Source: Dyadobacter sp. | Lineage (GTDB): Bacteria > Bacteroidota > Bacteroidia > Cytophagales > Spirosomataceae | Length of the DNA: 64,000 nucleotides | NCBI RefSeq assembly: GCF_017744695.1 | Contig: NZ_JAGIAS010000009.1 | Coordinates: 1-64,000, forward strand | Direction: 5' to 3' | Shown: in pieces, positions 25,549 to 34,159 of the stretch | Layout: every line of letters begins with the position of its first letter | Numbering within the stretch: the first letter of the stretch is position 1 | Program-made: the position numbers and the translations under genes | The notes under the pieces: model-generated | Databases searched by the model: none | What the model was told of the DNA's origin: nothing | What the model saw: only the letters and a program-made list of their open reading frames with translations

Positions 25549-26949
25549 ATGAAATTTCAGTCTTATTCCTTAGGGAAGTCGTCCATAGTCTATAAGCTTC
25601 TGATCATAATTGGATTTGCATTTTCGCTCACAGCGTGTGAGTGGGGAGATCAGGTCGAATCCCTGGCCCAGCCTAATCCGGATGATTTTGCCGTACTTAG
25701 TACCGATACTGTCACAATTAAGCTCTCAACAATCGGCACGGATTCGCTGATGACCGGCGCTGCCTCGCGTATGCTTCTGGGCAACTATAAAGATCCTTAT
25801 TTTGGAAAGGTACGAACCCTGAGCTTCTTTCAACCAACGCTGGCTAGCGGTATGTCTGTGGTGCAGGAGGCAGAATATGACTCGCTGATTCTAACCCTGA
25901 GATACGATAACTCTTACAGCTATGGCGATACGACCAAGCCGATGAACCTGACGGTTCACAAATTGCTTACCGATATTCTCGAAAAAAGCGCTTATTGGAA
26001 TCACAATTCGACCGCATATGACCCGACAGCGATAGGAAAGATCACCATTGTGCCAAGGCCTACTACAACGAAACTGTTGAAAATCAGACTTTCGGACGCA
26101 TTAGGGAAGCAGATTTTTGAAATGGCCAAAAACAACCAGTTGACTTCTAACACAGACTGGATAAACCTGGTGAAAGGATTGGTTGTAGTGCCCGCCACGA
26201 CGGATAATGGCCCGGTTGTCGGCTTCAAATGGGGCCCTCCGGTAGGAGATACCACTTCGCTTCAACTTCATTATCATACGCCGCTGGTGAGCGAATTCAA
26301 GAAGGATTCGGCGTTATTTCGGGTTACGGCAAGCTACAATCAGACGTTGGCCGATCATGCAGGCACGCAGCTGGCGAAATTGCCTCAGAACACACGTGTT
26401 TCCCTGCCGTCCTCGCAATCTGGTAACCAGGCCTTCATGCAGGCGGGAACAGGTGTCATGCTGCGTGTAGATCTACCTTACCTGAACCAATTCAGATACG
26501 CGAAATACACAGCGATTAATAAGGCCTATCTGCGTGTGAAGCCGCTGAAAGCTTCTGTTACTGATGCGTTTAGGGTTCCAAAGGTTTTGTATTTGTACCG
26601 CCTCGATAAGAATAACCAGTTTTACACGGATGCCAGCGGTGCGCCTCTGGCGGTCACCCTGCTTGGTACCCCAAACGGCGTGAGCAGCGCTTATTTCACT
26701 GACCTGATCAAGAACGAGCAATATTACCGCTTTGATATCAGCTCATTCGCAACGGAAATAATGGTTTCAGAGTCCAATGATATAGGCGGGTTTGTGCTGC
26801 GCAGCAGCCCGTTTGGTTCGAGCGGGACTTTCCGTGAAGCAGGCAGTCTGTACTCGATGAGCGTCGACCGGCTGGTGGTGGGCGATCAGTTGAATGCAGA
26901 TAAAGGCGTAGAGCTTGAACTGTATTACACGACGGTGAAACCTAAGTAG
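25549..26949 (+). CDS. DUF4270-family lipoprotein
   Basis: A 466-residue lipoprotein with signal and lipobox (IGFAFSLTACEWGD, Cys30). The mature protein has the DUF4270 pattern: an early STDTVTIKLSTIGTDSL strand, then LLGNYKDPYFGKV, paired beta-sandwich segments with YDSLILTLRYDNSYSYGD, and a late SPFGSSGTFREAGSLY segment. Proteins of this family are large, beta-rich and exported; their function is not established. It is transcribed divergently from the kelch-DUF4907 pair from its own promoter and ends at a terminator, so it is probably a single-gene transcript within that functional group. Confidence 0.82.
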   Translation: MKFQSYSLGKSSIVYKLLIIIGFAFSLTACEWGDQVESLAQPNPDDFAVLSTDTVTIKLSTIGTDSLMTGAASRMLLGNYKDPYFGKVRTLSFFQPTLASGMSVVQEAEYDSLILTLRYDNSYSYGDTTKPMNLTVHKLLTDILEKSAYWNHNSTAYDPTAIGKITIVPRPTTTKLLKIRLSDALGKQIFEMAKNNQLTSNTDWINLVKGLVVVPATTDNGPVVGFKWGPPVGDTTSLQLHYHTPLVSEFKKDSALFRVTASYNQTLADHAGTQLAKLPQNTRVSLPSSQSGNQAFMQAGTGVMLRVDLPYLNQFRYAKYTAINKAYLRVKPLKASVTDAFRVPKVLYLYRLDKNNQFYTDASGAPLAVTLLGTPNGVSSAYFTDLIKNEQYYRFDISSFATEIMVSESNDIGGFVLRSSPFGSSGTFREAGSLYSMSVDRLVVGDQLNADKGVELELYYTTVKPK

Positions 26950-26964
26950 TAATTCAAAATCAAC

Positions 26965-27004
26965 AAAGAAAAGGGGTAAGTTTAACGCTTACCCCTTTTC
27001 TTTT
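26965..27004. terminator. Bidirectional terminator after the DUF4270 gene
   Basis: AAAGAAAAGGGGTAAG at 26965-26980 pairs with the reverse complement ending at 27003, around a seven-base loop. Arms start in A-rich and end in T-rich sequence, suiting both the DUF4270 gene and the convergent bestrophin-like gene. Confidence 0.9.
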
Positions 27005-27905
27005 ACATAACCACCCCATTCTTGGGCAGTATCTTCTCCGGAATTTTCTCGGCGCCGATCAGTTGCAGCAGGTTGATCTCGATGTTGCGCGACATCGAAG
27101 TCATTGGAATATCATTAGGCCCGTTTTCGAAAGGGTTTTGCATGATATAGGCAATCCATTCCACATAAAAGAATAGGAACGAAATCGTGAATGTGATAGG
27201 GATGGCAATGCGGCCAATGCTCTCGACAAGGCCCATCGGAAGTACCAGCGTGAAAATGAATATCACCAGGTGTACGAAAAAGGCGTACTGGGTAGGAAAA
27301 ACGGTGTTCTTGATCCGCTCGCATTTACCCATTGCGTCGCAAAGCCGTCGCAGGGTATCGTCGATGTTCTGGTAGAGCAAAGTCTTGATTTTCCCCGAAT
27401 CGTGTAAGGCAGCCATTCTAAACTGGATCAGGTTTAGAATGGCGTTGGGGATATTGTCTTGTGCGCTCACGTACTCGTGCTCCTGGGCAGTCAGGTGCAG
27501 GTCGGCATACACGAGCACCTGTGTGCGGCGAAGCGAATTGGCCAGCGCGTAGCACCAGGCAATTTGTAAGTGTGCGATATTGGAAACCAGCTCTTCCTTT
27601 TCTTTCGCGGGCGCTTTGGTGAACGCAACCGTCTGGCGAACGAGCGTCCGGCTGTCGTTGACAATTTCTCCCCAGGATTTACGGGCTTCCCACCAGCGGT
27701 CATAGGCCGAATTCGTCCTGAAACCCAGCAGCAGCGAGAGTGCCGTGCCCAGAATAGTGGTAATCGAAATAGGGAAGGAAAGAAAATGCCAGTTTTGATA
27801 ACTGAAAAGATAAAATACCAGCGTTGCGTAAGCGGTAACCGCAACGACGCCCACCCAAATGCCTTTGAGCAGGCGCCAGATCGAAAAGACCTCTTTGACG
27901 TACAT
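27003..27905 (-). CDS. Bestrophin-like ion channel (UPF0187 family)
   Basis: A 300-residue inner-membrane protein of the bacterial bestrophin family. Typical marks are SISTILGTALSLLLGFRTNSAYDRWWEAR near residues 45-72 (RTNSAYDRWWEAR is the family hallmark), the cytosolic helical middle with IPNAILNLI, and a late hydrophobic pair around residues 210-255 (VFPTQYAFFVHLVIFIFT and ITISFLFFYVEWIAYIMQNPFENG). Bacterial homologues form pentameric channels, some cation-selective. The selectivity cannot be read here. It stands alone between two terminators. Confidence 0.9.
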   Translation of the reverse strand: MYVKEVFSIWRLLKGIWVGVVAVTAYATLVFYLFSYQNWHFLSFPISITTILGTALSLLLGFRTNSAYDRWWEARKSWGEIVNDSRTLVRQTVAFTKAPAKEKEELVSNIAHLQIAWCYALANSLRRTQVLVYADLHLTAQEHEYVSAQDNIPNAILNLIQFRMAALHDSGKIKTLLYQNIDDTLRRLCDAMGKCERIKNTVFPTQYAFFVHLVIFIFTLVLPMGLVESIGRIAIPITFTISFLFFYVEWIAYIMQNPFENGPNDIPMTSMSRNIEINLLQLIGAEKIPEKILPKNGVVM

Positions 27906-27936
27906 AAATGATCATAATAAGTTCTTTGCCAAAATA

Positions 27937-27977
27937 GAAAAAAGCGGGCCATAGTGTTTGCTATGACCCGCTTTTTG
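27937..27977 (-). terminator. Terminator of the RND efflux operon
   Basis: An imperfect inverted repeat with AAAAAGCGGG pairing with CCCGCTTTTT, extended through ATAG/CTAT around a six-base loop. It lies 20 bases after the RND permease stop codon in the direction of transcription and upstream of the bestrophin-like gene. Confidence 0.85.
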
Positions 27978-27996
27978 AAATAAAAACAATATCCTG

Positions 27997-30900
27997 TTAA
28001 TGCGCAGCAGGAGCGTCGGAGACACCGCCGGGCCTGGCCGGCTGGTTGCCTTTTTTGCCTGTCGCCAGCTTTTCGATGGCTACAAACAAGACCGGCACAA
28101 CGAAAATAGCCAGCGAAGTTGCAGCGAGCATACCGCCAAACACCGTCCAGCCAATGGTTTTCCGCGACTCGGCCGCCGCACCGCTTGCAAATGCCAGCGG
28201 AAGCACCCCGAGGATAAATGCCAGGGACGTCATAATGATCGGCCGCAAGCGCAGCTGCACCGCTTCGAGCGTCGCTTTGACGAGCTCCATCCCATTATCT
28301 ACCCGCTCTTTGGCAAACTCGACGATCAGGATCGCGTTTTTGGCTGCGAGACCGATCAGGGTAATCAAACCGATTTGCGCGTAAATATTGTTGGACAAGT
28401 TCGGCAGGAATGTCAGCGTAAGGATCGAGCCGAATGCACCGATTGGTACCGCAAAAAGTACGGAGAACGGGATCGACCAGCTTTCATACAGCGCTGCCAG
28501 GAACAGGAACACGAATACGATCGAGATGGCGAAAATAGTTACCGTACTGTCACCCGCCTTAATCTCCTCGCTACTCATGCCGGAGAATTCGTAGCTGTAA
28601 CCGGCAGGAAGCTTGGCTGCTTCTTCACGTAATGCGGTGATCGCCTGACCACTACTGAAACCGGGTTTCGGCGTACCGTTGATCTCCACCGAACGGTAAA
28701 TGTTGTAGTGCGAAATCAATGCAGGGTTTTCTACGACCCTTGAAGTAACCAATGCGCTGAGTGGCACCATATTGCCAGCCTTGTTGCGTACGTAGAACTT
28801 CTGGATCTTGTCCAGCGACGAGCGGAAACTGCTGTCAGCCTGCACCATTACGCGAAAGTTCCGGCCGTAGAGGTTGAAGTCGTTGACATACGAACTACCC
28901 AAAAGTGTCGATAGTGAATTGAAGACATCATTCACCTGCACACCGAGTTTCTTGGTTTTGTCACGATCCACGTCGATCTGGTAGCTCGGCGTTCTGGCAT
29001 TGAAGAAGGTATAGGCCATCGCGATTTCAGGGCGCTTGTTGACTCTTCCCAAAAACTCGCGGGCTACCGCTTCAAACTGCTGGATGTTATCGGTACTGGT
29101 TGATTGTTGCAGTTGGAATGTGAAACCGGAGGTTGCTCCCAAACCAGGGATCGCAGGAGGCGCGATGGCCAGTACGCGGGCTTCTTTGATGTCGGCGGTA
29201 CGCTTCTGAATCTCCTTGATCACGGCTTGTACGTGGTGCTCGGCGCCTTTCCGGTCGGCCCATGGGTGCAAGCTGACAAACATGGTACCCACGTTGGATT
29301 TGTTCGAGAAGCTGATCACGTTCAACCCGGCCAGACCACCGACAACCTTCACTTCCGGAATAGAGGATACGCGGGCCATAATGTCCTTGATCATCGCCAC
29401 GTTGCGGGTCGTAGAAGTTGCTTCCTGCATTTCATAGGTTACAAAAAGACGCCCTTCATCTTCCACGGGAATAAAGCCGGAAGGCTTGTTTTTAAACAGG
29501 AAGAATAACCCTACAAACAGACAGACCATCATCACTAGCACCAGCGGCGTGGCTTTAATCCATTTTGAAACCCCTCTTGTGTAGGAATGCGAAACCTTAT
29601 CGAACCAGCGGTTGAAACGGTCGAAGAATTGTTCCAGAAGGTTCTTTTTATCGTCGGCTCCTTTGGAGGGGCGCAGCATGATCGAGCAAAGCGCCGGCGT
29701 AAGGGAAAGCGCGACAAATGCGGAAAGCAATACAGAAACCGCGATTGTGATCGCAAATTGCTGGTAGAGGCGCCCTACGATACCTGGTACGAAGCCCACC
29801 GGCACGAATACGGCCGCAAGGATCAAGGCAATCGCGATTACCGGACCGGAAATGTCTTTCATCGCCTGCTCGGTAGCAGCGCGGGGCGACATTTTTTTCT
29901 CATCAATATAATGCTGAACCGCTTCGACCACCACAATCGCATCATCCACCACAATACCAATCGCGAGTACGAATGCAAACAGCGTCAGCGTGTTGATCGT
30001 AAACCCGAAAGGAATAAAGAATATAAAGGTACCGATCAATGAAACCGGGATCGCCAGGATCGGGATCAACGTCGCACGCCAGTTTTGCAGGAAGAGGAAC
30101 ACCACCAGTACCACCAGGATCATCGCCTCGCCAAATGTGTGCAATACCTCCTCGATAGACACTTTCACAACCGATGCTGTTTCAACCGGAATGACGTAGT
30201 CGATATCTTTCGGGAAGGTTTTCTTCATCTCGGTCAATGCCTTCATCACACCTTCATAAGTGTCAAGGGCGTTGGCGCCGGGAGCCTGGTAAATCAGTAC
30301 AAATGCTGCGGGTTTACCACTTACAAACGCATTTACACCGTAATCAAACTTGCCCAATTCCACGCGCGCCACGTCACGCAGGTATACTACGCTGCCTTGC
30401 GCGGGGTCGGAGCGTACGATGATATCTTCAAACTGCGCTTTGGTGTTCAGCCGGCTGTTGGTCAGCACGCTGTATTCGAATGCCTGCGCGCCCGGTTGCG
30501 GGGTACCACCCACGGTACCGGCCGCGATCTGCAAGTTTTGCTCTGCCAATGCTGCGGAAATATCCGAAGGGGTCATTCTCAGGTTGGCCAGTTTCTCGGG
30601 GTTAAGCCAGATACGCATCCCGAAGTCGTCGGCACGCGATACGATATCACCCACACCTTTCACGCGTTGAAGCGCGTCTTTGAGGTAAATGTTGGCATAG
30701 TTACCGATAAACTGCGCATCGTGCGTGCCGTTAGGCGAGTACAGCGCCAGGGCGATCATAATGCTGGGCTGGCGCTTGCGAACGGTCAGACCAAGGCGTT
30801 TTACCGCATCGGGCAGGGTAGGTTCGGCCACACTTACGCGGTTCTGAACATCCAGGGCCGCAATATTGACGTCGGTACCGACATCGAATGTCACGTTAAT

Positions 30901-31170
30901 GCTGCTTTGCCCGCTGCTGGTACTGTTGCTGGACATGTAGGTCATGCCAGGCACCCCGTTGATCTGTGTTTCAATGGGGGTCGTAGTCGTTTGTTCGACC
31001 GTCTGGGCGTCGGCACCCGTGAAGTTCCCGCTCACCGTTACGGTAGGTGGGGTGACATCGGGATACTGGGCAATCGGCAGGGTGGTCAGGGCAATGAGCC
31101 CCACCAGGACTATCACCACCGAGGATACTATCGCGGTGACCGGCCTTTTTATAAAAACATCTGCAATCAT
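27997..31170 (-). CDS. RND efflux permease, HAE1/AcrB type
   Basis: A 1057-residue inner-membrane proton-driven pump with 12 predicted membrane helices and two large periplasmic loops. It opens MIADVFIKRPVTAIVSSVVIVLVG, the standard TM1 of the HAE1 family. The proton-relay Asp-Asp pair lies in TM4 (GIVVDDAIVVVEAV, around residues 405-412), and the TM10 region carries LIGLAAKNAILIVEFAKE with the matching Lys. It would export drugs, bile-like or hydrophobic compounds with the adaptor and TolC-like genes directly upstream in the same operon (gap 39 bases to the adaptor). Confidence 0.96.
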   Translation of the reverse strand: MIADVFIKRPVTAIVSSVVIVLVGLIALTTLPIAQYPDVTPPTVTVSGNFTGADAQTVEQTTTTPIETQINGVPGMTYMSSNSTSSGQSSINVTFDVGTDVNIAALDVQNRVSVAEPTLPDAVKRLGLTVRKRQPSIMIALALYSPNGTHDAQFIGNYANIYLKDALQRVKGVGDIVSRADDFGMRIWLNPEKLANLRMTPSDISAALAEQNLQIAAGTVGGTPQPGAQAFEYSVLTNSRLNTKAQFEDIIVRSDPAQGSVVYLRDVARVELGKFDYGVNAFVSGKPAAFVLIYQAPGANALDTYEGVMKALTEMKKTFPKDIDYVIPVETASVVKVSIEEVLHTFGEAMILVVLVVFLFLQNWRATLIPILAIPVSLIGTFIFFIPFGFTINTLTLFAFVLAIGIVVDDAIVVVEAVQHYIDEKKMSPRAATEQAMKDISGPVIAIALILAAVFVPVGFVPGIVGRLYQQFAITIAVSVLLSAFVALSLTPALCSIMLRPSKGADDKKNLLEQFFDRFNRWFDKVSHSYTRGVSKWIKATPLVLVMMVCLFVGLFFLFKNKPSGFIPVEDEGRLFVTYEMQEATSTTRNVAMIKDIMARVSSIPEVKVVGGLAGLNVISFSNKSNVGTMFVSLHPWADRKGAEHHVQAVIKEIQKRTADIKEARVLAIAPPAIPGLGATSGFTFQLQQSTSTDNIQQFEAVAREFLGRVNKRPEIAMAYTFFNARTPSYQIDVDRDKTKKLGVQVNDVFNSLSTLLGSSYVNDFNLYGRNFRVMVQADSSFRSSLDKIQKFYVRNKAGNMVPLSALVTSRVVENPALISHYNIYRSVEINGTPKPGFSSGQAITALREEAAKLPAGYSYEFSGMSSEEIKAGDSTVTIFAISIVFVFLFLAALYESWSIPFSVLFAVPIGAFGSILTLTFLPNLSNNIYAQIGLITLIGLAAKNAILIVEFAKERVDNGMELVKATLEAVQLRLRPIIMTSLAFILGVLPLAFASGAAAESRKTIGWTVFGGMLAATSLAIFVVPVLFVAIEKLATGKKGNQPARPGGVSDAPAAH

Positions 31171-31209
31171 TTCGTACTGGTTTATGAAATAGTAAAAGGG
31201 ACCGGCTGC

Positions 31210-32361
31210 TTATTTTTTCTGAGGACCGCCCTGATTCGGTGCCGCACCCTGGGCAGGTGCACCTTCCTGAATGGCTGCTCCTTCACGAAGGTTCTGCACA
31301 CCTTCCACCGCGATTTTCTCGCCTTCTTTAAGCCCGTCCTTCACAATGATGTTGGATCCGATAGCGGTACCGAGCGTCACTTTGCGCTGAGTAACCTTGC
31401 TGCTGTCGCCGGCCACGTACACAAAGAATTCGCCCAATTGCTCGGTTACGGCTTTATAAGGGATTACCACCGATTTCGAACCTGCATTGTTGAGCACCAT
31501 CACCGTGCCGCTCATGCCGGCGCGGAGCTGGTTATCCTTGTTGGGGAAAACCAGACGGGCTTTGATGCTACCGGTCTGCGGGTCCACGGCGCGGTCGAGC
31601 AATGCGATCTTGCCGTGCGCCGGGTAAACGTCCGTTCCGAATTTGATTGAGAAGGTCGAATCACTGGCCTTTTGGGATTTCATCAATGTGGTGAAGCGGT
31701 AAATCTCTTTCTGGTCCACGTTGAAATCGACCGCCAGCTGATTGTCGGTCGAAACTTTGTTGAGCACTGTCTGGCCCGCGGAAACCGGCGCGCCGACTTT
31801 CACTGCCGAAATGCCGATGATACCATCAAATGGCGCAGTCACTTTGGTGTAGCGCACGCTGGTCTGGCTCGCTTTGATGCTCGCTTTGGCCGCGTCCACC
31901 TGTCTTTTGGCTACCTCGAGTGCGGCGTCCGCATTATCGACGAGCTGTTTGGCCACCGCGTCGTTTTTTTCGAGCTCGTGGTAGCGGTCCGCATCTTTCT
32001 GCGCGCGGGCCAGGTTGGCCTCCTGCACATTCAGGGTAGCCACAGCCTGATCGTAGTTGGCATCGTAAAGCTGGGCGTCAATCGTGTAAAGCAGCTGACC
32101 TTTGCGCACGCGGGCTCCGTCGGTGAAATGGATGCCGGTTACAAAGCCGGTAACCTGCGGACGCAGCTCGATTTCGTTCAATGGCACTACGGTTCCGGGG
32201 TACTCGTCATAGTATGAGGCCTCGGAAGTTGCTACCTCTGCCAAGGTTACTTGTACAGCCGGAGGGGCGGTAGGCGCCTGTTGCTGGTCTTTTTTGCCGC
32301 ATGAAAAGATCGTCAATGCAAGCAGGGCAGCGGGGTAATATTTGGTTGTATTTAAATACAT
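31210..32361 (-). CDS. RND efflux periplasmic adaptor lipoprotein
   Basis: A 383-residue membrane-fusion protein. The lipobox is LTIFSCGKKD (Cys20), followed by a barrel-sandwich hybrid half (YPGTVVPLNEIELRPQVTGFV), a helical hairpin (about residues 90-165, coiled-coil heptads), the second lipoyl half (VTAPFDGIIGISAVKVGAPVS), beta-barrel and membrane-proximal domains. It links the RND pump to the TolC-type channel. The frame is open from 32484, but only the ATG at 32361 places a signal peptide at the N-terminus. A short Pro/Gln/Gly-rich tail ends the protein. Confidence 0.93.
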   Translation of the reverse strand: MYLNTTKYYPAALLALTIFSCGKKDQQQAPTAPPAVQVTLAEVATSEASYYDEYPGTVVPLNEIELRPQVTGFVTGIHFTDGARVRKGQLLYTIDAQLYDANYDQAVATLNVQEANLARAQKDADRYHELEKNDAVAKQLVDNADAALEVAKRQVDAAKASIKASQTSVRYTKVTAPFDGIIGISAVKVGAPVSAGQTVLNKVSTDNQLAVDFNVDQKEIYRFTTLMKSQKASDSTFSIKFGTDVYPAHGKIALLDRAVDPQTGSIKARLVFPNKDNQLRAGMSGTVMVLNNAGSKSVVIPYKAVTEQLGEFFVYVAGDSSKVTQRKVTLGTAIGSNIIVKDGLKEGEKIAVEGVQNLREGAAIQEGAPAQGAAPNQGGPQKK

Positions 32362-32413
32362 ATCATTAAAGTATTTTCTAATGGAAGCAGGAGTTAAGTG
32401 TCGGCTTGGCCGG

Positions 32414-33778
32414 TTATTGGATATTGATCTGTCCGAGTGCTTTCTGAACGTCGATCTTGCTGGCCAGTACCAGGTACAATGCATTGTAATAGTTGATACG
32501 CGCCAGACGAAGGTCGGTTTCGGAAGTAACTACTTCCAGATAGGTTTTGATACCCGATTTGTATTGCAGCTGGATCACATCATACACCTCACGCGCCAGC
32601 TCTACGTTCTCTTTCTGAGCGAGCAGGTTAGTCAGGTTACCTTTATAGTTGGCTAATGCACTGGCATATTCAGAGTTTACATTGTTTTGAAGACCTTTCA
32701 GATCCCAGTCCAGGCGTTTGAGCTGCCATTCGGCTTGTTTGGTATTGGCTTTCCTTTTTCCGCCCTGGTAAATAGGCAGCGACAAGGTCAGCAAACCAAA
32801 CGAGTTGGGGTAGTTCTTGTTATAAAGGTCTGAGAAATGGTTGTTCTGAAAGTTCAGGTTGTAGGCCCCGTTCAGCGACAGGTTGGGCAAATAGCTCCAT
32901 TTGTTGTATTGCAAGTTCGCTTCGGCCAGCTTTTTCTGGGTGGCCAGAATCTGGTATTCGATCCGGCCGTTCAGATCTACATTCTGCAAAGTGTCCAGGG
33001 CGATTTCGCGTTCCATTTGCAAGGTATCATAGCTGATCTGCAACGCTTTGTTAATCGGATAGCCCATCAATGTTTTCAGGTATTCCAGTTTGGCTTTCAA
33101 TACTTCCTCGTTGCTTTTCTTATTGGCACGGGTGTTGTTGAGCGAAATCGTCGCCCGCTTGTAGTCGATCTTGTCGGTAATACCTGATTTGTACTGGTTT
33201 TGGGCATCTTTCAGGCTGCGTTCCAGGCGCAGGATGTCCTCTTCGGCCACGCGGATCTGCTGGGTGGTGGCCAGCACGTCATAGAATGCCTTGGAAACGC
33301 TCACGGCCAGATCGGTTTTGTTGTTCACCGTGTTCTGACTTGCCGCGAAAAGTACATCGCCACGGGTACGCTTGGCTAGTAGCACGTCACGGTTGAAGAT
33401 CTGCTGCGAAAGCGTGAACTGTGTAGCCGAAACGTTGTTAACCCCCAGCTTTACCGGGTTACCGGCGATAATGCTGGTCTGAACAATAAAGTTGTGCTGC
33501 AAATTGTAGTTAAAGCCGATCTGAGGGTACCAGTCGGCCAGTTTGGCGCGGACCTGATTGGCAGTAATCTGCTCGTCGATCAGCGATTGCTGGATCGCTG
33601 GCTGGTTTTTGATAGCGTACGCAACCACTTCCTGTAAAGTTGCCTGTTCCAGCACCGGCGCTTCCCGGTTACTTTCCTGGATGCCCTGAGCCAGGGCGGT
33701 ACTGAGCAAATTCAATAAGAGGAATGCCGAGCTAAGCGCCAAACGCGTCGTTTTTTGTGGCTTAGACCAATGCTTCAT
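32414..33778 (-). CDS. TolC-family outer-membrane efflux protein
   Basis: A 454-residue protein with signal peptide (cleavage near ALAQG, residue 31) and two outer-membrane-efflux-protein repeats. Each has long alpha-helical arms (for example AEEDILRLERSLKDAQNQYKSG and LAREVYDVIQLQYKSGIKTYLEV) and short beta strands. The QYKSG motif in both halves is the typical internal repeat. It forms the trimeric outer-membrane channel for the RND pump. It is the first gene of the three-gene operon; the adaptor start is 52 bases downstream. No strong promoter consensus is seen upstream. Confidence 0.94.
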   Translation of the reverse strand: MKHWSKPQKTTRLALSSAFLLLNLLSTALAQGIQESNREAPVLEQATLQEVVAYAIKNQPAIQQSLIDEQITANQVRAKLADWYPQIGFNYNLQHNFIVQTSIIAGNPVKLGVNNVSATQFTLSQQIFNRDVLLAKRTRGDVLFAASQNTVNNKTDLAVSVSKAFYDVLATTQQIRVAEEDILRLERSLKDAQNQYKSGITDKIDYKRATISLNNTRANKKSNEEVLKAKLEYLKTLMGYPINKALQISYDTLQMEREIALDTLQNVDLNGRIEYQILATQKKLAEANLQYNKWSYLPNLSLNGAYNLNFQNNHFSDLYNKNYPNSFGLLTLSLPIYQGGKRKANTKQAEWQLKRLDWDLKGLQNNVNSEYASALANYKGNLTNLLAQKENVELAREVYDVIQLQYKSGIKTYLEVVTSETDLRLARINYYNALYLVLASKIDVQKALGQINIQ

Positions 33779-34159
33779 GTAGGTTTTAATTAGAATTTTG
33801 GATAGAAATTAAGAGCTTCTGTCTGATGATGAACAGGTTTGATAATTGGAAAAAAACGTGAAAGGATCAGCTATCTGTGGCTAGAAACAGGATTTTGACC
33901 CCTGAAAAGAAAGGATGGTGTGGCGTTAACATGGCCGGTAGGTTTAGAGAACGTTTTTGTAAACAATCGGTGACATTATCGGGCTGCGTATAAGCTTCCC
34001 CGTTGTCCGATTGTACTTATTAAGGATTAAAATGAGGGAATAGTTTCCTATGTCTTTGAAAAAAATGAGCAGCGCACCATGAATTCTTTAAAATGTGTAA
34101 TTTTAAAGCAGAATTGTGCCGTTCTAGGACATTTCAAAGGTTTTGGTTATGCGTAAAAA
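33779..34159. other. Gene-free stretch upstream of the efflux operon with two palindromes
   Basis: No gene seen in 381 bases. It holds an AT-rich inverted repeat, CTTTAAAAT (34086-34094) with ATTTTAAAG (34100-34108), and a palindrome ATGCGTAA-AAA-TTACGCAT at 34149-34167 that runs into the 3' end of the symporter gene. The leader of the efflux operon must begin here, but I find no clear TAnnTTTG on the minus strand. Confidence 0.55.

Noticed and set aside
30085..31650. 521-codon plus-strand frame opposite the RND permease and adaptor
   Set aside because: It spans two real genes on the other strand and shows no domain, signal or coding logic.
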